From the NCBI RefSeq assembly GCF_049671045.1, contig NZ_JBATUH010000009.1, forward strand, positions 1 through 8,218: a stretch of 8,218 nucleotides of DNA, in the 5' to 3' direction. Shown in pieces: positions 5,175-8,218 of this stretch. Origin of the DNA: Parvibaculum sp049671045 (GTDB taxonomy: Bacteria; Pseudomonadota; Alphaproteobacteria; Parvibaculales; Parvibaculaceae). The notes below the pieces were generated by a model. That model ran no database searches. It saw nothing but the letters and a program-made list of their open reading frames with translations, and had not been told where the DNA came from. The stretch's first letter is position 1; every line of letters starts with the position of its first letter. Both the position numbers and the translations under genes were made by a program.

Positions 5175-6836
5175 ATGAGCATCAAATTGACGGTACCGCA
5201 GGCAAAGGAACTGAAGCCCCGGATCACGGTGTTCGGCGTCGGCGGTGCCGGCGGAAACGCCGTCAACAACATGATCGAGTCGGGTCTCGATGGCGTCGAA
5301 TTCGTGGTGGCGAATACCGACGCGCAGGCGCTCCAGCTCTCGCTGGCGGAACGCCGCATCCAGCTCGGCGCTTCGATCACTGAAGGTCTCGGCGCCGGTT
5401 CGCGTCCCGAGGTCGGTTGCGCGGCGGCCGAAGAAGCCCTGCATGAGATCGTGGAGCACATTCAGGGTGCTCACATGGTCTTCATCACCGCGGGCATGGG
5501 CGGCGGCACCGGCACGGGCGCCGCGCCCGTCATCGCGCGCGCTGCGCGGGACGAGGGCGTGCTCACGGTCGGCGTGGTGACCAAGCCGTTCCAGTTCGAG
5601 GGCACGCGGCGCATGCGTCTTGCCGAAGAGGGCATTCGCGAGCTGCAACAATATGTCGATACGCTCATCATCATCCCGAACCAGAACCTCTTCCGGGTGG
5701 CGAACGAGAACACGACCTTCTCAGACGCCTTCGCGATGGCCGACCAGGTTCTCCATTCGGGCGTTGCAGGCATCACCGACCTGATGATGAAGCCGGGCCT
5801 CATCAATCTCGACTTCGCGGACGTCAGGACCGTGATGAACGAGATGGGCAAGGCCATGATGGGCACGGGCGAGGCGACGGGCGAGAAGCGCGCCGTCGAG
5901 GCCGCCGAGGCCGCCATCTCCAACCCGCTGCTCGACGAAGTGTCGATGAAGGGCGCGAAGGGCGTTCTCATCAACATCACTGGCGGCATGGACCTCACTC
6001 TTTATGAAGTGGATGAAGCGGCCAACCGCATCCGCTCCGAGGTCGATCCGGATGCCAACATCATCGTCGGCTCGACCTTCGATCCGTCAATGGACGGGCG
6101 CATGCGCGTGTCCGTCGTCGCAACCGGCATCGAGGTCGAGGAGCGCACGCAGCAGCGTCCTGCGGCGGAAGCCGCTGCGGCTCCGAAGGCGGTCGCGGCC
6201 GAGCGCGCGCCGGTCGTTGCGGCGGCGACTTTCGCCAAGCCGGCCCGCACGGTCGCGCAGCAGTCCCAGCCGCAGATGCACATGCAGCCGATCGCCGAAC
6301 CCGAGCTGCCGGTCGTGGAGCGCGTCGCGCCGCCGCTCTCCGCCCATTACGATCCGCGCGAATATGAGGCCGAGGTCATCATTCACAAGCCCGAGCCGCG
6401 CATGCCGCAGCAGGCAAGGCGCGACGAGCCGGTCGTGAACCCGGCCGCCGTGCTCGCCGAGCCGAAGGCGCAGCCCTTCATTCCGGGCGATCTCGACCGT
6501 GTGCAGACTGGCAACGCGGAAGTTCCCGCCTTCATCGGCAACCGTGCGGCCCAGATGCCGCAGAGCCGGGCGCCGCGCAAGGGGCCGAGCTTCTTCGAGC
6601 GTCTGACGGGCGGCGGCCGTCGCCGCAATGAGGAGCAGCCCCAGCCGCCGCGCCGCGAGCCGGTCGCCTCTCGCGAGGTGAGCAGGCCCCAGCCGCAGCA
6701 GCAGCCGGAGCTGCCCAGGCCGCAGTCGCAGGCGCAAAGCCTCACTCAATCCGCCGAAGGGCGTCTCGTTCAGCCCTCGTCCTATGAGGAGGAGCAGCTT
6801 GAGATCCCGACCTTTCTGAGGCGTCAGGCCAACTGA
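5175..6836 (+). CDS. ftsZ: cell division protein FtsZ
   Basis: FtsZ is the tubulin-like GTPase that assembles into the cytoplasmic Z-ring and positions septal wall synthesis. The protein has 553 residues, long compared with about 380 in E. coli but usual for many alphaproteobacteria. The globular domain (about 15-317) shows FGVGGAGGNAVNNMI (20-34), the tubulin signature GGGTGTG (109-115), RVANENTTFSDAF (174-186) and the T7 loop NLDFAD (211-216) that completes the GTPase site of the next subunit. A linker of about 225 residues (318-541) follows, rich in Pro, Gln, Ala and Arg, with one ordered-looking patch, KGPSFFERLTGGGRRR (469-484). The conserved C-terminal peptide LEIPTFLRRQAN (542-553) is the site expected to bind FtsA and other partners. 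ATG 5175 is set by AGGAGG just upstream. An intrinsic terminator follows, so ftsZ ends the transcription unit. Confidence 0.98.
   Translation: MSIKLTVPQAKELKPRITVFGVGGAGGNAVNNMIESGLDGVEFVVANTDAQALQLSLAERRIQLGASITEGLGAGSRPEVGCAAAEEALHEIVEHIQGAHMVFITAGMGGGTGTGAAPVIARAARDEGVLTVGVVTKPFQFEGTRRMRLAEEGIRELQQYVDTLIIIPNQNLFRVANENTTFSDAFAMADQVLHSGVAGITDLMMKPGLINLDFADVRTVMNEMGKAMMGTGEATGEKRAVEAAEAAISNPLLDEVSMKGAKGVLINITGGMDLTLYEVDEAANRIRSEVDPDANIIVGSTFDPSMDGRMRVSVVATGIEVEERTQQRPAAEAAAAPKAVAAERAPVVAAATFAKPARTVAQQSQPQMHMQPIAEPELPVVERVAPPLSAHYDPREYEAEVIIHKPEPRMPQQARRDEPVVNPAAVLAEPKAQPFIPGDLDRVQTGNAEVPAFIGNRAAQMPQSRAPRKGPSFFERLTGGGRRRNEEQPQPPRREPVASREVSRPQPQQQPELPRPQSQAQSLTQSAEGRLVQPSSYEEEQLEIPTFLRRQAN
6689..6740 (+). 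repeat. low-complexity Pro/Gln-coding tract in the FtsZ linker
   Basis: Imperfect CAG/CCG-type triplets encode a stretch of Pro and Gln at about residues 505-521. This is typical of intrinsically disordered FtsZ linkers, which vary greatly in length between species, and is a plausible site of slippage-driven length change. Confidence 0.5.
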
Positions 6837-6850
6837 CGCTTCCACTGGCT

Positions 6851-6867
6851 GCGCCCGCGGGGGGCGC
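6851..6867 (+). other. G+C-rich hairpin just after ftsZ
   Basis: GCGCCC (6851-6856) pairs with GGGCGC (6862-6867) around a five-base loop. It stands 14 bp before the intrinsic terminator and has no T-tract. It may protect the 3' end of the ftsZ transcript or help termination. Confidence 0.35.
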
Positions 6868-6880
6868 TGCGCGCGCGAAG

Positions 6881-6920
6881 CCCCGCCTGTTCCGGACGTG
6901 TCCGGGGCAGGCGGGGTTTT
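6881..6920 (+). terminator. strong intrinsic terminator after ftsZ
   Basis: CCCCGCCTG (6881-6889) pairs with CAGGCGGGG (6908-6916), and the inner CCGGAC (6892-6897) pairs with GTCCGG (6900-6905). The two segments are joined by two T-G wobbles (6890-6891 with 6906-6907), so the stem is close to 17 continuous pairs with a tight tip. TTTT follows at once (6917-6920), then GCTTT. It separates the dcw block from lpxC. Confidence 0.9.
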
Positions 6921-6947
6921 GCTTTGAAAGCAAGGGGTTAGAGCCCG

Positions 6948-6970
6948 TTTCAGAAGGTAACATTCTGAAA
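6948..6970. promoter_or_regulatory. perfect inverted repeat upstream of the lpxC promoter (candidate operator)
   Basis: TTTCAGAA and TTCTGAAA are perfect 8-bp arms separated by GGTAACA. The dyad centre (6959) lies about 58 bp before the predicted transcription start and upstream of the -35 element, a usual place for an activator dimer. It is followed by no T-tract. I recognise no known regulator consensus. The dyad is seen directly; the role is inferred. Confidence 0.5.
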
Positions 6971-6981
6971 GAAACTGTTAT

Positions 6982-7010
6982 TTGAGGCTTTATTTGCGCA
7001 CTGCTAGAAC
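6982..7010 (+). promoter_or_regulatory. sigma-73/sigma-70-type promoter of lpxC
   Basis: TTGAGGC (6982-6988) matches the Caulobacter sigma-73 -35 consensus TTGaCgS at six of seven positions, and GCTAGAAC (7003-7010) matches the -10 consensus GCTANAWC fully. The spacer of 14 bases is inside the 10-14 allowed. Read as E. coli-style hexamers this is TTGAGG, 17 bp, TAGAAC. The start of transcription would fall near 7017, just before the lpxC start region. It lies directly after the ftsZ terminator, which supports lpxC being its own transcription unit. Confidence 0.7.
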
Positions 7011-7024
7011 CGCAGTGGGGTTCT
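6999..7024. promoter_or_regulatory. two interleaved inverted repeats over the lpxC -10 and start site
   Basis: CACTGC (6999-7004) and GCAGTG (7012-7017) form one 6-bp dyad. AGAACC (7006-7011) and GGTTCT (7019-7024) form another. Both have 7-nt spacers, the same as the upstream repeat at 6948. They interleave, so in single-stranded form they compete with each other. As DNA they straddle the -10 element and the predicted start, where a repressor would act. The function is inferred and chance is possible for arms this short. Confidence 0.35.
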
Positions 7025-7031
7025 CGGGGTG

Positions 7032-7036
7032 AAGGA
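7032..7036 (+). promoter_or_regulatory. ribosome binding site that decides the lpxC start
   Basis: AAGGA lies seven bases before GTG 7044. The earlier in-frame GTG at 7029 has only a loose G-rich stretch in front of it, and the in-frame ATG at 7131 has no purine-rich site at a workable distance. This favours 7044. Confidence 0.6.
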
Positions 7037-7043
7037 TAGTCCG

Positions 7044-8033
7044 GTGCGCAAGGCTGAGTTCGAAACCATCACGCTTGAAGAGGCGCGGGCGCATCGCCGC
7101 CAGCGCGCAGGCGCGCCCGCATGTCCTCAGATGACGCTGGCCGCGCCCGTCGCTCTGGAAGGCGTCGGGCTTCACTCGGGCCATGTGATCCACATGACGC
7201 TCCATCCGGCCGGGGCGGATTTCGGCATTGTCTTCCGTCGCACCGATCTCGACGGTGGCGAGGCCGCGACCGATATTCGCGCGCGCTACGATCAGGTCGG
7301 CGACACGATGCTGTCGACCGCGATCCGCAACCAGGCGGGAGCCTCGATCAGCACCGTCGAGCATCTGATGGCGGCGCTGGCGACGCTCGGTGTCGACAAT
7401 GCCTTCATCGAGATCGACGGACCGGAAATTCCGGTGATGGACGGCAGCTCGCGGGTCTTCGTCGAGGCGATCGAGGCGGCGGGCCTGAAGGCGCTTGCAG
7501 CGCCGCGCCATGCCATTCGTATTCTGAAGCCGGTCATCGTCGAGGACGGTCTGAAGCGCGCCGCGCTGCTGCCGGGCGAAGGGTTCACGCTCGCTTTCGA
7601 GATCGAGTTCGAGAATCCGGTGATCGGACATGAAGTCATCGAGGCGGATTTCCATGCGCCGGATTTCCGCGAAGCTATCCTCTCCGCGCGCACCTTCGGC
7701 CTTCTCAAGGATGTCGAGGCGATGTGGAAGGCCGGACTCGGCCTTGGCGGTACGCTCGAGAACACGATCGTGGTGGATGGCGATCGCGTGCTCAACGAGG
7801 AAGGTCTGCGATTCGAAGATGAGTTCGTGCGGCACAAGGTGCTCGACGCGGTGGGCGATCTCGCGCTTGCAGGCGCGCCGCTCATCGGCCGCTATGAGGG
7901 GCTGCGCGCCGGCCATGCGATGAACAACCGGGTGCTCCGCGCCCTTTTCGCGGACCAGTCGGCTTATGAGATCGTCGAGCTTGGCGCTCCCGCCACCGAA
8001 GCCCAGCGCAAGGCCGCCATTCCCGCCGAATGA
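7044..8033 (+). CDS. lpxC: UDP-3-O-acyl-N-acetylglucosamine deacetylase
   Basis: LpxC is the cytoplasmic zinc amidase that removes the N-acetyl group from UDP-3-O-acyl-GlcNAc, the committed step of lipid A synthesis. With the GTG start at 7044 the protein has 329 residues. Motifs: the N-terminal LEGVGLHSGH (38-47), STVEHLMAAL (103-112, general base Glu106 and zinc ligand His107), GPEIPVMDGSS (126-136), FGLLKDVEAM (218-227), then RHKVLDAVGD (263-272, zinc ligands His264 and Asp268) and GLRAGHAMNN (286-295, His291). All catalytic residues are present. The first 30 or so residues (KAEFETITLEEARAHRRQ) precede the place where most family members begin. ATG 7131 would give a 300-residue protein of classic length but lacks a ribosome binding site. 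GTG 7029 would add five residues. It has its own promoter and follows the ftsZ terminator. Confidence 0.96.
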   Translation: MRKAEFETITLEEARAHRRQRAGAPACPQMTLAAPVALEGVGLHSGHVIHMTLHPAGADFGIVFRRTDLDGGEAATDIRARYDQVGDTMLSTAIRNQAGASISTVEHLMAALATLGVDNAFIEIDGPEIPVMDGSSRVFVEAIEAAGLKALAAPRHAIRILKPVIVEDGLKRAALLPGEGFTLAFEIEFENPVIGHEVIEADFHAPDFREAILSARTFGLLKDVEAMWKAGLGLGGTLENTIVVDGDRVLNEEGLRFEDEFVRHKVLDAVGDLALAGAPLIGRYEGLRAGHAMNNRVLRALFADQSAYEIVELGAPATEAQRKAAIPAE

Positions 8034-8062
8034 TCGGCCATCCCCGCGCCGTGCCGCCCGCG

Positions 8063-8089
8063 AGGGCAGGCGCGGTCTGCCTTGCCTTT
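8063..8089 (+). terminator. weak candidate terminator after lpxC
   Basis: AGGGCAG (8063-8069) pairs with CTGCCTT (8077-8083) around a seven-base loop, including one G-T pair. Only GCCTTT follows, a poor T-tract. Termination here is plausible but inefficient, and the following gene appears to have its own promoter. Confidence 0.35.
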
Positions 8090-8107
8090 CATGCCGGCCC
8101 GCTATGG

Positions 8108-8133
8108 TTTCCGCACCCTATTTAGGCTAGAAA
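8108..8133 (+). promoter_or_regulatory. candidate sigma-73-type promoter of the gene after lpxC
   Basis: GCTAGAAA (8126-8133) matches the -10 consensus GCTANAWC at seven of eight positions and shares GCTAGAA with the lpxC promoter. TTTCCGC (8108-8114) is a 5/7 match to the -35 consensus with an 11-base spacer. The predicted start is near 8140. The region around it is the only AT-richer stretch between lpxC and the window end. Confidence 0.45.
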
Positions 8134-8136
8134 CAT

Positions 8137-8169
8137 GCACTGGCCCGATTGGGCGCCGGCGGCCAGTGC
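8137..8169. repeat. 9-bp inverted repeat before the next gene
   Basis: GCACTGGCC (8137-8145) and GGCCAGTGC (8161-8169) are perfect arms around a 15-base GC-rich spacer. If transcription starts near 8140, nearly the whole stem forms the very 5' end of the leader and ends eight bases before the ATG at 8178. It could also be a DNA operator. Confidence 0.45.
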
Positions 8170-8177
8170 CGGCTTCC

Positions 8178-8218
8178 ATGAGCCTCCGGACTCGCTTCGA
8201 TATGGCCTTGTCCCGAAA
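8178..8218 (+). CDS. start of an unidentified gene, cut by the window edge
   Basis: ATG 8178 opens a frame that reads MSLRTRFDMALSR to the end of the window. The short, arginine-containing beginning could be the basic region of a signal peptide. In many alphaproteobacteria lpxC is followed by bamD (comL), the outer-membrane assembly lipoprotein, and that is the best guess from context only. No diagnostic residue is visible. There is no good ribosome binding site before 8178. ATG 8202 in the same frame and ATG 8135 in another frame (open for 28 codons to the edge, first residues MHWPDWAPAA) are alternatives. Confidence 0.3.
   Translation, partial: MSLRTRFDMALSR

Larger units (their letters stand above)
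4990..5178 (+). other. 62-codon open frame bridging ftsA and ftsZ, coding status doubtful
   Basis: This frame starts at an ATG that shares one base with the ftsA stop (TGATG) and ends at a TGA that overlaps the ftsZ start by four bases (ATGA). It thus fills the whole gap. The product would be a basic 62-residue peptide with CAEC at residues 10-13 and six consecutive arginines near residue 23. I recognise no family. Against coding: it has no obvious ribosome binding site of its own; about 56 percent of codons end in G or C, against about 80 percent in the first 50 codons of ftsZ; and it uses many codons that are scarce in the neighbours (AGG, CGA, GGA, GCA, TTG). A 62-codon open frame is not rare by chance in GC-rich DNA. 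The more likely reading is a noncoding ftsZ leader. The alternative is a small coupled peptide. Confidence 0.2.

Noticed and set aside
6999..7024. H-type pseudoknot from the two interleaved dyads before lpxC
   Set aside because: One-base loops would have to span six-pair stems, which is sterically unlikely. Most of the 5' arm would also lie upstream of the predicted transcription start, so DNA-level dyads are the better reading.
1..8218. Novel system, mobile element, CRISPR array, tRNA or prophage remnant
   Set aside because: Every stretch over 300 bases is accounted for by an intact core dcw or lipid A gene, and no direct-repeat array, transposase motif, tRNA-like fold or island-like composition shift was seen.

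Overview
The window is a run of the division and cell wall (dcw) cluster of a GC-rich Gram-negative bacterium, very probably an alphaproteobacterium. All genes lie on the plus strand, in the order murC (3' part only), murB, ddl, ftsQ, ftsA, ftsZ, lpxC, followed by the first codons of an unidentified gene. LpxC implies a lipid A outer membrane. The alphaproteobacterial assignment rests on four things: the gene order with lpxC directly after ftsZ; a long FtsZ linker ending in LEIPTFLRRQAN; the FtsZ N-terminus; and promoter elements that match the Caulobacter sigma-73 consensus (TTGaCgS / GCTANAWC). I cannot name a genus with confidence; a Parvibaculum- or Hyphomicrobiales-like organism would fit.

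Positions 1-4990 form a tightly packed block. murC/murB, murB/ddl and ftsQ/ftsA each overlap by four bases (ATGA), and ddl/ftsQ overlaps by 13 bases, so translation is probably coupled from the last cytoplasmic precursor steps (MurC adds L-Ala, MurB makes UDP-MurNAc, Ddl makes D-Ala-D-Ala) into the divisome genes (FtsQ in the inner membrane, FtsA as the membrane anchor of FtsZ). A gap of 184 bp separates ftsA from ftsZ. It holds a strong ribosome binding site for ftsZ and an open frame of 62 codons that joins both neighbours by stop/start overlaps but has atypical codon use.

ftsZ (553 aa) is followed by a strong intrinsic terminator (6881-6920). A clear promoter region follows, with a sigma-73-like promoter and three inverted repeats, all with 7-nt spacers, and then lpxC, the committed step of lipid A synthesis. 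lpxC therefore looks separately transcribed. After lpxC come a weak hairpin, a second sigma-73-like promoter and a 9-bp inverted repeat just before the next putative start at 8178.

The genes themselves are an ordinary, intact core cluster. I found no mobile element, CRISPR array, RNA gene, toxin-antitoxin or defence gene, and no new system. The points worth a second look are regulatory: the dyads before lpxC, a cluster of GANTC (CcrM-type) sites in an AT-richer patch of ftsA, and the bridging ORF before ftsZ.
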